Shown here one piece after another: positions 38,800 to 49,851 of a stretch of 64,000 nucleotides of DNA (position 1 is the stretch's first letter; the number at the start of each line of letters is the position of its first letter). Origin of the DNA: an uncultured Clostridia bacterium (lineage in GTDB: Bacteria > Bacillota > Clostridia > TANB77 > CAG-508). The notes beneath the pieces were generated by a model. It did not search any database and was not told the DNA's origin. It worked only from the letters and a program-made list of their open reading frames with translations. Location: contig CAQIBN010000004.1 of the NCBI GenBank assembly GCA_948805675.1, forward strand, positions 1-64,000. Direction: 5' to 3'. The translations under genes were made by a program, and so were the position numbers.

Positions 38800-40038
38800 A
38801 TGGAAAGAAGAGTTGTAGTAACAGGTATGGGTGCAATAACACCTATAGGAAAAACAGTAGATGAATTTTGGGAAGGTATAAAAAATGGAGATTGTGGTAT
38901 AGATGAAATTAGTCAGTTTGATACTACAGATTTTAAAGTAAAACTAGCAGGAGAAGTAAAGAATTTTAAACCAGAAGAATATTTTGATAGAAAAGGTGTA
39001 AAAAGATTAGAAAGATTTTCTCAATTTGCTATAATTGCATCAAAAGAAGCTATGAAGGATAGTGGAATAACAGAAGAAAATACTGATATGAATAAAGTTG
39101 GAGTAATAATTAGTACAGGTATTGGTGGATTAAGAACTATAGAATCTGAAACTGAAGTCTTATTACAAAAAGGACCAGATAGAGTTTCTCCAATGTATAT
39201 ACCAATGTGTATAGGAAATATGGCATCTGGGAATGTATCTATAGAGCTAGGAGCTAAAGGAGAATCTTTTGGAATAGTAACTGCATGTGCAAGTTCTACA
39301 CATTCTATAGGTGAAGCATATCGTTTAATTAAACATGGATATCAAGATGCTGTTATTGCTGGAGGAGCAGAAAGTACAATTACTCCTACAGGTGTTGCAG
39401 GTTTCACTAATATGAAGGCTTTATCTCAAAGCACAGATAAGTTAAGAGCAAGTATTCCTTTTGATAAAGAGAGAAATGGTTTTGTAATGGCAGAAGGTGC
39501 TGGTGTTTTAATACTTGAAGATTATGAACATGCAAAACAAAGAGGAGCAAAAATATATGCAGAAATAGTAGGATATGGCGCAAGTTCAGATGCATATCAT
39601 ATTACTTCACCAGCACCAGGAGGAGAAGGTGGTGCTCGTGCTATGGTATCTGCTATAGAAGATGCAAACATAAATAAAGAAGATATAGATTACATAAATG
39701 CTCATGGAACATCAACACATTTAAATGATGCTTTTGAAACATCAGCAATAAAAACAGCTTTAGGAGATGCTAGCAAAAAGGTTATGGTTAGTTCAACTAA
39801 GGGAAATACAGGTCATTTACTTGGTGCTGCTGGGGCAGTAGAGGCAATTACATGTATAAAAGCAATAAATGATAACTTTGTACCACCAACTATAGGTTAT
39901 AAAGTGCCAGATGAGGAGTGTGATTTAGATATTGTTCCAAATAAAGGAAGAAATATTGAAATTAAATATGCAATGTCTAATTCGTTAGGATTTGGTGGAC
40001 ATAATAGTTCTGTTGTAATAAAAAAGTATGAAGAATAG
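38800..40038 (+). CDS. fabF: beta-ketoacyl-ACP synthase II
   Basis: This 412-residue thiolase-fold enzyme has the Cys-His-His triad: TACASSTHSIG (Cys about residue 163), NAHGTSTHLND (His about 303) and NTGHLLGAAGAVE (His about 340). It elongates acyl-ACP in type II fatty acid synthesis. The start ATGGAAAGAAGAG follows AAGGAAAG. No in-frame CGG. It precedes fabI. Confidence 0.96.
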   Translation: MERRVVVTGMGAITPIGKTVDEFWEGIKNGDCGIDEISQFDTTDFKVKLAGEVKNFKPEEYFDRKGVKRLERFSQFAIIASKEAMKDSGITEENTDMNKVGVIISTGIGGLRTIESETEVLLQKGPDRVSPMYIPMCIGNMASGNVSIELGAKGESFGIVTACASSTHSIGEAYRLIKHGYQDAVIAGGAESTITPTGVAGFTNMKALSQSTDKLRASIPFDKERNGFVMAEGAGVLILEDYEHAKQRGAKIYAEIVGYGASSDAYHITSPAPGGEGGARAMVSAIEDANINKEDIDYINAHGTSTHLNDAFETSAIKTALGDASKKVMVSSTKGNTGHLLGAAGAVEAITCIKAINDNFVPPTIGYKVPDEECDLDIVPNKGRNIEIKYAMSNSLGFGGHNSSVVIKKYEE

Positions 40039-40264
40039 AAATATAATAAAGAAGAATTTGTAAAATAGAGGAAAAATAATATAAAGAAGTAAAAGAATAA
40101 GTTTATACAAATTTATATAACTCTCGAAAAATATCTGTAAAACCTGAAAAATGTTTTTAGAGGAAATTCCATAAAGACCAGATAAATATACTGGTCAAAA
40201 GGTTAGAATTAAATTAATATATAATTTAAAAGATTATAATTATAAAAAATAGGAGGATAAAAAA

Positions 40265-41038
40265 ATGATTTTAAAAGATAAAACAATATTAATAATGGGA
40301 CTTAGAAACAAATGGAGCATAGCTTATGGTGTAGCAAAATCAGCATATGAGCAAGGAGCAAAACTTGCATTCACATATGTTGGAGAAGAAAATAAAGAAA
40401 AAATAGAAGAATTAATTTCTGAATTTGAAGGTGCAAAAGCTTATACATGTGACCAAGCATCTGAAGATGATGTAGTTAGAGAATCTTTAAACAAAATAAA
40501 ACAAGACTTTGGAAAAGTAGATGGTATATTACATGCAATAGCACATGCTAACACAGAAGATTTAAAAAATGATTTTATAAATACAAGTAAAGAGGGATTT
40601 GCGCATGCAAATGATGTTAGTGCTTATTCTTTTGTAGCAATTGCTAGAATTGCAAAAGAAATTGATTTATTAAATGAAAATTCAAGTTTAGTATGTTTAA
40701 CATATCATGGTTCTACTAAAGTATTACCAAATTATAATGTTATGGGTGTTGCAAAAGCAGCATTAGAATGTAGTACTAGATATTTAGCAGATAACTTGGG
40801 AAAAGATGGAATTCGTGTAAATGCAGTTTCAGCAGGTCCAATTAAAACTTTATCTGCTAAAGGTATTAAAGATTTTGGTTCAATACAAACAGTTGTAGAA
40901 GAAAAATCGCCATTAAGAAGAAATGTTACAAAAGAAGAAGTGGGAAATGTAGCAACATTCTTATTTAGTAATATGTCATCTGCAGTAACAGGTCAAGTAC
41001 TTTATGCAGATAGTGGTTATTCAATAATGGGAATTTAA
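40265..41038 (+). CDS. fabI: enoyl-ACP reductase (NADH)
   Basis: This 257-residue atypical short-chain dehydrogenase has IMGLRNKWSIAYGVAKSAYE at the cofactor site and the catalytic pair YNVMGVAK (Tyr-x6-Lys, about residues 158-165), followed by VNAVSAGPIKTLSAKGI. It completes each fatty acid elongation cycle. AGGAGG lies upstream. The 226 bases between fabF and fabI hold a short GACCAG/CTGGTC stem (about 40177-40198) and no gene. Confidence 0.95.
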   Translation: MILKDKTILIMGLRNKWSIAYGVAKSAYEQGAKLAFTYVGEENKEKIEELISEFEGAKAYTCDQASEDDVVRESLNKIKQDFGKVDGILHAIAHANTEDLKNDFINTSKEGFAHANDVSAYSFVAIARIAKEIDLLNENSSLVCLTYHGSTKVLPNYNVMGVAKAALECSTRYLADNLGKDGIRVNAVSAGPIKTLSAKGIKDFGSIQTVVEEKSPLRRNVTKEEVGNVATFLFSNMSSAVTGQVLYADSGYSIMGI

Positions 41039-41238
41039 TTTTTATAATTATTTATATAAATAGTAAAGTTGTCGCTGAGATTACAAATTGTTATATAAGA
41101 TTACGAGTGACAAATTATGTAGAATTGCAAAAGGTAAGAGATTATGTTGAGATAGATAATAGGAAGTTTTTGAATAATGATTTAGATTCAATCTAAGCAA
41201 CAACTTACATTTGAAAATTAGAAAGATGAGGCAAAAGT

Positions 41239-41691
41239 ATGGTACATTTAGTATATTGTGATGATAAATCAAAAGAATTAAATAAAATTTTAGATGGTAG
41301 TAAAACAATGATTATAAGAGGTGCAGCAGGAAGAAAAATACCACATAGCAGAGTATTTAAAGATGAAATACTTTATTTTATGGAAAAAGGAACAAAAAAA
41401 ATAACAGCAAAGGCTGTTGTAAAAGATGTTCAAAATTTTGTTAAATTATCAGAAGATGAAATAACGAAAACTATTGAAGATAATAATAGTAAATTACAAT
41501 TAACCGACAAACAAAAAGAGAGATGGCATAAAAAATGTCTATGTTTAGTGGAATTTATAGATGCCCAAGAAATAACCCCATTAGACTTTGAGCATCAAGG
41601 AAATATGGATGACTGGCTAATTATAGAAAAAATAGAAGATGTTGTTGTTGGTACCAGTATTCCTTATAATTATGAAAAATCAAAATTCTAG
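41239..41691 (+). CDS. ASCH-like small protein paired with DUF5131
   Basis: This 150-residue protein contains DGSKTMIIRGAAGRKIPHSRV and FMEKGTKKITAKAVVKDV, reminiscent of the ASCH/PUA-like RNA-binding beta-barrel with its GxKxx motif. The family assignment is tentative. It lies ten bases before the DUF5131 gene, so they form an operon, probably of phage or accessory origin. It contains no CGG codon. Confidence 0.55.
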   Translation: MVHLVYCDDKSKELNKILDGSKTMIIRGAAGRKIPHSRVFKDEILYFMEKGTKKITAKAVVKDVQNFVKLSEDEITKTIEDNNSKLQLTDKQKERWHKKCLCLVEFIDAQEITPLDFEHQGNMDDWLIIEKIEDVVVGTSIPYNYEKSKF

Positions 41692-41701
41692 GAGTGATAA
41701 T

Positions 41702-42419
41702 ATGGCAATGTGGAATCCATGGCGAGGTTGTAAAAAATGTAGTGATGGCTGTTTACATTGCTATATTCATAAAGGAGATTCAAAAAGAAATATAAATACT
41801 AATGAAATTATAAAGACAAAAGACTTTAAAAAACCAATAGAGAAATTAAAAAATGGCAATTATAAAATGAAATCTGGAATTGTTTATTTATGTTTTTCTA
41901 CGGATTATCTTATTGCAGAAGCAGACGAGTGGAGAAATGAATGTTGGAAAATGATTAAAGAAAGACAGGACTGTACTTTTCTGTTTCTAACAAAAAGAAT
42001 AGATAGATTTGAGAAATCTATCCCAAATGACTGGAATAATGGATATGACAATGTAGTTGTATGTTGTACTATTGAAAATCAAAAAAATGCAGATTATAAA
42101 TTATCAATTTTTAAAGATTTACCAATAAAACATAAATGTATAACAGCACAGCCATTATTAGAGAAAATAGATATTGAAAAATATCTTGATAATATTGAAT
42201 TAGTTGTTTGTCGGTGGAGAATCTGATATAAATGCTAGGGTATTTAATTATGACTGGGTATTAGATATTAGAGAACAATGTATAAGAAAAAATGTTGATT
42301 TTGAGTTTAGACAATGTGGAACTTATACAATAAAAGATGGAAAGCAATATAAAATACAAACAAAAGATTTGTGTAAACAAGCAAAGTTAGCAAATATTGA
42401 TTATAAAAGTAATCGCTAG
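41702..42419 (+). CDS. DUF5131 (phage Gp37/Gp68-like) protein, full length only with a +1 shift at CGG
   Basis: The N-terminus MAMWNPWRGCKKCSDGCLHC has the conserved cysteines of DUF5131, a radical-SAM-like family common in phages. The zero frame meets CGG at 42212-42214 (codon 171) and stops three codons later. Skipping C gives ELVVC-G-GESDINARVFNYDWV, the conserved GGESG-type block, and ends at 42419, 238 residues. It starts after GGAGTGATA. Although it is an accessory-type gene, it carries the host CGG pattern, so it has been resident for some time or came from a related host. Confidence 0.85.
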
Positions 42420-42547
42420 ATTACAATATATAAGTAAAAACAAAATGCTGATTTACGTAGATAAATTTAAAATGTTAATAAGCATTGCTTGTAGCAACAG
42501 ACTATTCTTTATATAATAGTTTTAGTAAAGAAAGGAGTTGTTGTAAA

Positions 42548-43057
42548 ATGTTAAAAGAAAACATAAAATCTATAAGAAAATCGAAAGGACTTTCGCAAGA
42601 AGAACTTGCTATAAAGTTAAATGTGGTTAGACAAACAATTTCTAAATGGGAACAGGGGTTATCAGTTCCTGATGCAGAAATGTTAATCACAATATCAGAA
42701 GTTCTTGAAACACCTGTAAGTACTTTACTTGGAGAAAATATTTCTGAATCTAAAGTTGATGATATAAAAGTAATTTCTGAAAAATTAGAGATAATAAACT
42801 TACAACTATCACAAATGAAGAATGAGAGGAGAAAAATAACTCATTGGTTGCTAATCTCATTATGTATAATTATAATAATTATTTTCATATCTTTAATTTT
42901 ATTAAATAGTCCATACTTAAATTGGGATTATAGTAATCCTGAAAATTCTGTTTTAGGAGTTCTTTTTCATTCTATTGAATGGTTATTTATCAAAATAGCA
43001 CCCATTATCCTTATTGGATTAATCATTGGAATTTTCTTAACTAGAAAGAAAGATTAA
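42548..43057 (+). CDS. XRE-family regulator with a C-terminal membrane domain
   Basis: The N-terminal helix-turn-helix reads SQEELAIKLNVVRQTISKW (about residues 17-35), followed by a linker and two hydrophobic segments (about 100-122 and 140-164). Membrane-linked XRE regulators of this type are common in Clostridia. The ATG at 42548 follows AAAGGAG. No CGG codon is present. Confidence 0.85.
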   Translation: MLKENIKSIRKSKGLSQEELAIKLNVVRQTISKWEQGLSVPDAEMLITISEVLETPVSTLLGENISESKVDDIKVISEKLEIINLQLSQMKNERRKITHWLLISLCIIIIIIFISLILLNSPYLNWDYSNPENSVLGVLFHSIEWLFIKIAPIILIGLIIGIFLTRKKD

Positions 43058-43262
43058 AAAAATTTTTTTTAATTATTTAGATTGCAAATTACATGTATAC
43101 TGTTAGATGTAAATAAATGAGTTTACATCTAATTTTTTTGTTGTAAAATTATTTATCTAAAAAGGATTTATATGCTAATTTAAAGGCAATGACAAGACAA
43201 TATTTTTATTTGCTACGAAATAACGTAAGCTGTAAGAATAGATACAAAAGGTTAATAAATAT

Positions 43263-43760
43263 ATGTTTCCCAGAGCTAGAAAAATATTGAAATTAACAAT
43301 AATTTATGATGATACAGCATTAAACTTTATTAAAGAATTTCCACACGCAGAAATAAGAGAAAAGCGAATTGATGCATTATATAACAATTTATATAAAACA
43401 AATGGAAGAAATCTAAACTTTTATAAAAGGTTAACGACAAACATAAAAATAGCTTCAAATAATTCATATCCAGGAGCTGGTAAAGAACATGAAGATACTA
43501 AAAATCTTTCGGATATGGCTAAAATAGTACAAAACAATAACAATGTTATAAATGAGTTGAGAGATAAAATGATAGAAACATCAAAGCATTCGCCATATTA
43601 TAATGATTCAAATTATTCAGAACATCTTGTATATATTTATTACCAAAATAAAAAAGCAGAAGGCAAACACTACTACGAAAGCCTAACTGCTTGTTCTACA
43701 AAAATCCTAAGAATTTTATATTCTATGTGCAAAAATAACAAACAATTCTTAGAAAAATAA
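43263..43760 (+). pseudogene. IS110-family transposase remnant
   Basis: The 165-residue frame has LNFIKEFPHAEI early, a central coiled segment and a C-terminus GKHYYESLTACSTKILRILYSMCKNNKQF-like in outline, matching the end of IS110-family transposases. The N-terminal DEDD catalytic domain is missing and no initiation signal is obvious, so this is a decayed copy. Confidence 0.55.
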
Positions 43761-43909
43761 CTATAATTACCATAAAAGAAGTGAAAAAGATACAATTTTT
43801 TAAAAAATATATCGTTTTGGCTTGTTTGCCATACGAAAAAATAATATAATAAATTCATAAAAAAGTGCTTGACAAAAATTAGATAGTCAATTTTGAGAAA
43901 GGATAGAAA

Positions 43910-44263
43910 ATGGAAACAAAAATTATAAATAATATAGCAGTAGTTAATAGTAATGAACTTATGATAAAAGATGTTCAGTCAGCAATTGATTTCATTATGA
44001 CTATAAAATATGAAACAAACTGTAATAAAATAGCATTAAATAAAAGTGCAGTAGTAGAAGATTTCTTTATATTAAGTAAAGGACTAGCAGGAGAAATTTT
44101 GCAAAAATTCATAAATTATCAAACAAAATTTGCTTTATATGGAGATTACTCAAAATATACAAGTAAACCATTAAAAGATTTCATATATGAAAGCAATAAT
44201 GGAAAAGATATATTTTTTGCAGAAAGTGAAGATGAAGCAATAAGAATGTTAAATAAATCATAA
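43910..44263 (+). CDS. DUF4180 protein
   Basis: This 117-residue protein resembles the DUF4180 family: IAVVNSNELMIKDVQSAIDF at the start, then IALNKSAVVEDFFILSKGLAGE and QTKFALYGDYSKYTSKPLKDF. The function is unknown. It has a GAAAGGATAG ribosome binding site and stands alone. The following 270 bases have no gene. Confidence 0.8.
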   Translation: METKIINNIAVVNSNELMIKDVQSAIDFIMTIKYETNCNKIALNKSAVVEDFFILSKGLAGEILQKFINYQTKFALYGDYSKYTSKPLKDFIYESNNGKDIFFAESEDEAIRMLNKS

Positions 44264-44537
44264 GAGAAAATTACAATTCGAAAATTATTTTTCAAGATAA
44301 AAATGACAAATATTATAATGTTACTAAATTATTCTTAAATTGGAATATTTTTAATAATTATAAAACAGTAAAAGGTTTATTTAATTAAGTAAAAGTTAAT
44401 AAATGTAAATATAGAATTTTATGGAAATGATGCAATAGATTTATCATGTGTGAATTATAGGAAAACAGATATATATTGTAGTTATATATTTAGTCTAAAG
44501 AATAGTAAATTGAATAAAGAATTTAAAGGAGGTATTT

Positions 44538-45062
44538 ATGGATAAGGAATTAGAAATTGAAAAAAAATATAAAGTTAAAAGATTGCCTAAAAATCTAGAC
44601 GAGTTCGAACATAAAATAATAGAGCAATCTTATTTAAATAAAGGAGGAGCTCCTATTAGATTAAGAAAATTTATAAAAGAAGAACAAATTCAATGTATTC
44701 TTTCTAAAAAAGTAAGAGTTGCAGAAGGTTCTTTTGAATGTATAGAACACAATATACAATTGCCAGAAAATATTTATCAGGAATTACTAAATGCAAAAGA
44801 AGGTAGAATTATAATAAAAACAAGATATAAAATACCATTACAAAATGGATTAAATGTGGATCTTGATTTGTTTCATGGATTTTTTGAAGGTGTATGTATA
44901 GCTGAAATAGAATATAAATCTGTAGAACAAGCTAATGATTATAGAGTTCCTGAATGGTTAGGAGAAGAATTAACTAATTCAGAAAAATTAGCAAATAGTT
45001 ATATGGCAACTCAAGCAAGTAGTGTTAGTGAATATGAAGAATTTATTTTAAATAAATCTTAA
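44538..45062 (+). CDS. CYTH-domain protein (triphosphate tunnel enzyme)
   Basis: This 174-residue protein begins with LEIEKKYKVKRLP, the EIEKKF-type signature of CYTH enzymes, and has IRLRKFIKEEQIQCILSKK and CIAEIEYKSVEQAN, the charged strands that line the tunnel. Members are thiamine triphosphatases, tripolyphosphatases or adenylate cyclases; substrate not decided. AAAGGAGG lies upstream. Confidence 0.85.
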   Translation: MDKELEIEKKYKVKRLPKNLDEFEHKIIEQSYLNKGGAPIRLRKFIKEEQIQCILSKKVRVAEGSFECIEHNIQLPENIYQELLNAKEGRIIIKTRYKIPLQNGLNVDLDLFHGFFEGVCIAEIEYKSVEQANDYRVPEWLGEELTNSEKLANSYMATQASSVSEYEEFILNKS

Positions 45063-45402
45063 ATGTTCTAGCACAACATAAGAGATTCTAATAGTAGCAC
45101 ATAATGGTTTTATGAGAAGCTTAAAAAGAATGTTTATAGATAAAGAAAAGTAGAAGAGCCTAAAAACTTAGAGTTTTTTCTTGTGGATAATAAAATGTAT
45201 ATTGAAAAGATAAAAAATAGTTAAGAAATTTCATAATTTGTGGAATAAAATCTGTTTAGTTATATTATAGTTATCTAATCTAAGCATAAAGTAAATAACT
45301 ATAATATGTTAATAGGAATTATATTACAATTAAATTTAAGTAGGGTTATAGGTAGATTCCATTGAAAAACCTAAATATAGATAATAAGGAATGAAATAAA
45401 AA
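45063..45402. repeat. intergenic region with a 13-bp inverted repeat
   Basis: No gene is seen. ATATTATAGTTAT (45262-45274) is repeated inverted at 45295-45307 with a 20-base loop and no T run, about 95 bases before trmB. It may be an operator or a weak RNA structure. Confidence 0.5.
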
Positions 45403-46062
45403 ATGAGAATAAGATTTAAACCATGGGCTAGACCAGAATTAGAAGCAAGTACATTCTATATAGATAATCCAGAAGATTATAAAGGAAAATGGAAAGATGT
45501 TTTTAAAAATGATAATCCAATTCATTTAGAACTTGGATGTGGTAAAGGAAGTTTTATGGCTAATTTAGCTGTAAAAAACCAAAATATAAATTATATTGCT
45601 ATAGATGTAGTTGATGCAATGTTGGGTCTTGCTAAAAGAAATATAGAAGAAAAATATAAAGAACAAAAAATAGAAGTTAATAATGTTTTTATAACAAGAT
45701 TTGACATTGAAAGAATATTATTAATAATGAATGAGCATGATAATATAGATAGAATATATATTAATTTTTGTAATCCATGGCCAAGAGGAAAACATAGAAA
45801 AAAGAGATTAACACATACAAGACAATTAGAAAAATATAAAACATTTTTAAAAGAAAATGGTCAAATATATTTTAAAACAGATGATGATGGATTGTTTAGA
45901 GATTCTTTAGGATACTTTGAAGAATGTGGATTTAAAATTATAAAGAAAACATATGACTTAGAAAATGAAGAGAGTTTTTGGGAAAATATTCAAACTGAAC
46001 ATGAAAAAATGTTTATGGAACAAGAAATAAAGATTAAAGCTGTTATTGCACAAAAACAATAA
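45403..46062 (+). CDS. trmB: tRNA (guanine-N7)-methyltransferase
   Basis: This 219-residue Rossmann-fold methyltransferase has the SAM-binding LELGCGKGSF (about residues 46-55), NFCNPWPRGKHRKKRL (about 123-138) and a C-terminal TEHEKMF. It forms m7G46 in tRNA. It stands alone with an AAGGAATG leader. No CGG codon. Confidence 0.95.
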   Translation: MRIRFKPWARPELEASTFYIDNPEDYKGKWKDVFKNDNPIHLELGCGKGSFMANLAVKNQNINYIAIDVVDAMLGLAKRNIEEKYKEQKIEVNNVFITRFDIERILLIMNEHDNIDRIYINFCNPWPRGKHRKKRLTHTRQLEKYKTFLKENGQIYFKTDDDGLFRDSLGYFEECGFKIIKKTYDLENEESFWENIQTEHEKMFMEQEIKIKAVIAQKQ

Positions 46063-46212
46063 TTGGTATTAATAATCATTATACTTTTTATAGGTTACTA
46101 CATAGTGCTAATAGTTTAATTTTAAATAGTCTTATATATTTTAATAAAATCACCATGAATTGCTATTTTTGTTTATAGTATGTGTGTAATATATGAAAGG
46201 AATAAAAGATAT

Positions 46213-47275
46213 ATGGAACAAATAAAAGAAATAGTAAATTTTTTTCAAAATATTAGCAAAAATCAAATAATTGATATTCTAATAGCAGTAGTAATTATCA
46301 TATTATTTAGTATGGGAAGTTCAATTATATCGTATTTAGTTGTAAAATTGTTTAATTTAAAAGAAAAACATAAGAATAAAATAAAGTTTAATCCTTGGTA
46401 TAGACTAATTAAAAGTGTATTATTATGTTTAGGAATATATTTATCAATTTTAATACTTGGTTTGCCAGAAGATATAAAACATTTGGTTATAAAAGTTTTT
46501 AAAATTGCAGTTATCATAATAATATCAAAATCGATTACAGGTTTCTTTAATCCAAAAGAGAAAATTTTTATAAAATTAAAAGAAAGTGATAGATTTTCTG
46601 GTGATCAAACATTAGTAAATTTTATAAGTAAAATTGCGAAATGTATAATTTATATTATTGCATCTTTTTTAGTTATAACAGAACTTGGATATGATTTAAG
46701 TGGTCTAATTACAGGGCTTGGGTTACGGTGGAGTAATATTTGCACTTGCAGCTCAAGATATAGCTAAAAACTTATTTGGAGGAGTTGCTATAATTACAGA
46801 TAAGCCTTTTATTGTAGGGGACTATATTGAAACTGACAAATATCAAGGTACAGTTGAAGATATTACTTTTAGAAGTACTAGGATTAGAACAAATGAAAAT
46901 ACTTTAGTAACAATACCAAATTCCACACTTTCTAATGCAAGTATTATTAATTGGAGTAAGTTAGAAAAGAGGAGATTTGATATTAATTTAAAACTGCCAT
47001 TAGAAACATGTTCAGAAAAAATACAAGATATAATTTCTAAATTGGATTTAGTTTTAAGTTCTAATACAGATGTAGTAAAAGATTCATTAAGAATTAATTT
47101 TAACAAAATAGATACAGATGGAATTAATATATGTATCTATTTGTATACAACAAATACTATTTATGATGATTATTTTATATTTAAACAAGAGATTAATGAT
47201 TGTGTATTAAAAGTGTTGGAAGCAGAAAAAGTAAAACTTGCTTATCCAGGAAGAAGAGTATATTTAAATGAGTAA
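46213..47275 (+). CDS. mscS: MscS-family mechanosensitive channel, full length only with a +1 shift at CGG
   Basis: Hydrophobic segments lead to TELGYDLSGLITGLGL, then CGG at 46726-46728 (codon 172). Skipping C gives GLGL-G-GVIFALAAQDIAKNLF, the conserved glycine/alanine-rich TM3 pore helix, and continues through GDYIETDKYQGTVEDITFRST to the cytoplasmic domain, 353 residues. In the zero frame the protein would end within the pore helix. The ATG at 46213 follows AAAGGAAT. The gene overlaps cca by eight bases. Confidence 0.92.
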
Positions 47276-48526
47276 ATTAGAAGATTATGATATTAAAAAA
47301 ATTGCTGAGAAAATTAAACAAAAAGGTGGAAGGCTTTATTTAGTAGGAGGAGCTGTTCGTGATAAGTTATTAAATAAAGTTAATCATGATGAAGATTATT
47401 GTGTAGTTGGATTAGAATCATATGAATTTGAAAGACTTTTTCCGAATGCTATAAAAAGGGGAAAAGATTTTGAAGTATTTGATTTATGTGGAAAAGAATT
47501 TGCAATGGCAAGATTTGAAAGAAAGATAGCAAAAGGACATAAAGGATTTGAAATAATTTCTGGAAAAAATGTTACTTTATTAGAGGATTTAAAAAGAAGA
47601 GATATTACAATAAATTCTATAGCTGAAGATGTATTAACTAAAGAAATAATAGATCCTTTTAATCGGAATACAAGATTTAGAAAATAATATTATAAAAGCA
47701 ACTTCTAAAAGTTTTATAGAAGACCCATTAAGAGTATATAGAGTAGCAAGATTTGCAAGTAAATTAAATTTTGAAGTTGAAGAAAATACAATAAATATTA
47801 TGAAAGCTTTAAAATTAGAACTTAAATATCTGCCTGCGGAAAGAGTTTTTGATGAATTAAGAAAAGCATTAAAAGAGCCTATGCCATCAATATTTTTTGA
47901 GGTACTAAAAAAGGCGAATGTATTAGATGTTCATTTTAAAGAAATAGAAAAATTAATTGGAGCAGAACAGCCAATTAAATATCATCCAGAGGGAGATAGC
48001 TACAATCATACTATGCTTGCTTTAGATATGAGTGCAAGGCTAACAGAAAATGAAAAAATTAGATTTAGTGTATTAGTACATGATTTAGGAAAGGGTTTGA
48101 CTAAAAAAGAAGAGTATCCACATCATATAGGACATGAAGAAAAAGGAATAACTCAAGTAGAAAACTTATGTAAAAGATTAAAAATGCCAAATTCTTGGAT
48201 GAAATGTGGAAAAACATCTTGCAAAGAGCATATGAAACGGTGGAATATTTTATAAAATGAAGGCAAGCAAGAAAGTTACATTTATAGAAAATGTTGCTAA
48301 AACAGAACTTGGATTAGAAGGTTTAGAAATAGTAGTAGAATGTGATAGAAATTGTAGAGGAGACCAAAAAGAAAAAATAGAATTTGGAAAAATAGGCAGA
48401 AAAATGTTGAAGGAGATTGATGGAGAATATATAAAAAGTAAGTACAATCTTTCTCCTGGAATTGAATTAAGAAATAAAATGCATCAAGAGAGGGTTGAAT
48501 GGATGAAAAAGAATGTAATATCTTAA
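47268..48526 (+). CDS. cca: CCA tRNA nucleotidyltransferase, with two CGG shift sites
   Basis: The N-terminal poly(A) polymerase fold has RLYLVGGAVRDKLL and HDEDYCVVG (catalytic aspartates). CGG at 47664-47666 (codon 133) breaks the frame; skipping C gives IDPFN-G-IQDLENNII and DPLRVYRVARFASKL. A second CGG at 48238-48240 (residue 324) lies after the HD-domain segment VHDLGKG; skipping C gives EHMK-G-GIFYKMKASKKV and ends at 48526, 418 residues. The enzyme adds or repairs the CCA end of tRNA and is usually essential where tRNA genes lack CCA. HD domain presence makes it the longer bacterial type. Confidence 0.92.
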
Positions 48527-48780
48527 ATAAAATATATGTTAGTAGGAGGATATCAATAATACAATTTATTACTAATACTCTTAGAATTTATAAGCAGTGT
48601 AGTTTTGTACTATGCTGTTTTTTATATAATTTCAAACTTTTTTCAACCTCATATTCATTTTTATATGTATTTTTTTGTGTGTAAAAGGTAAAAATAATTT
48701 TATGTAATATGTAAATCAAAAAAATAGAAAGAAATCAATCTAAAACGTTTTTACAAGATTGATTATGCGAGGATAAATTA

Positions 48781-49786
48781 ATGTTTTTACCAAGACAAAT
48801 TTTTTATGAAAAAGATGCATGGAATTATGAATTAGGAAAAAAATTATTATCTGAATACCAAGAAAAAGGTGTACAGTTAAAGGAAATTGAAAATCACAAT
48901 AATATAGAAGAAATGAGAAAAAAAGAAAATTCTGAGTTTTGTAATATGAAGAAAAACTTAATTATTGGAATAAGAAAAACACATAAATTTGTAGAAAATC
49001 ATAAGGTTTCAGATTATTTAGTTCCATATACATCATCTCGGGTGTATTGCTATGTGTTTATATTGCTATTTAGTTTGTAATTTTAACAAATGCTCATATT
49101 TAAGATTATTTGTAAATAGAGAAGAGATGTTAGGTAAAATTATTAAAGTAGCAAATAAATCAGATAAAAATCTTACATTTGAAATAGGCAGTAATAGTGA
49201 TTTGATATTAGAAAATACAATTACAAATAACCTTGTTTGGACAATTGAAAATTTTAAAAAGTCACCTAAAGGAATGCTCACATTCCCTACAAAATTTGAT
49301 ATGGTAGACACAATACTACCATTAAATCATGATGGGAAAATAATAGTAAGAATGAGTGTTAATCCACAAGATATTATAAAACAAATTGAAATAGGTACTT
49401 CACCATTAAAAAATAGAGTGAAAGCAATTAATAAGCTAAAACAGGCTGGGTATAAAGTTGGGATATTAATAGCACCAGTAATTTTAGTAGATAATTGGAG
49501 AAATTTATATGAAGAGCTTATAAAGTATTTAGCTGAAAACTTGAGTAGTGAAGTGAAAAAAGATGTATTTTTTGAAATCATTTTTATGACATATAGTTAT
49601 GTTCATAGAATGATAAATAATGATGCTTTTCCAGATAGAATCAATTTATATAATCAAGATATAATGACAGTAAGAGGAAGAGGAAAATATATGTATAAAA
49701 AAGAAATTAAAGAAGAAGGAGAAGTGTTTTTTAAAGATAAATTAAAAAGATATTTTCCAAGTAATGAAATTTTGTATATTGTTTAG
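48781..49786 (+). CDS. splB: spore photoproduct lyase, full length only with a +1 shift at CGG
   Basis: SplB repairs spore photoproduct in germinating spores. The zero frame gives FLPRQIFYEKDAWNYELGKK and VSDYLVPYTSS, then CGG at 49039-49041 (codon 87). Skipping C gives SS-G-CIAMCLYCYLVCNFNKC, which contains the radical SAM CxxxCxxC motif, and ends at 49786, 334 residues, the usual length. The shift lies directly in front of the cluster-binding cysteines, so an unshifted product could have no activity. The gene confirms a spore-forming host. Confidence 0.95.
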
Positions 49787-49794
49787 AAATTATT

Positions 49795-49823
49795 TCCCAC
49801 AAGAGTTTTTTTGTGGGATTTTA
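49795..49823 (+). terminator. terminator after splB
   Basis: TCCCACAA (49795-49802) pairs with TTGTGGGA (49811-49818), followed by T-rich sequence. Confidence 0.75.
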
Positions 49824-49851
49824 AGGGGATTTGATTAATTATTACTTAAAA

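Noticed and set aside
39407..39595. Opposite-strand frames inside fabF, rlmN, prkC, mfd and other genes
   Set aside because: They are antisense shadows of conserved genes with no initiation signals.
48499..48684. Frame overlapping the end of cca as a gene
   Set aside because: No initiation signal or family; it reads out of the cca end in another frame.
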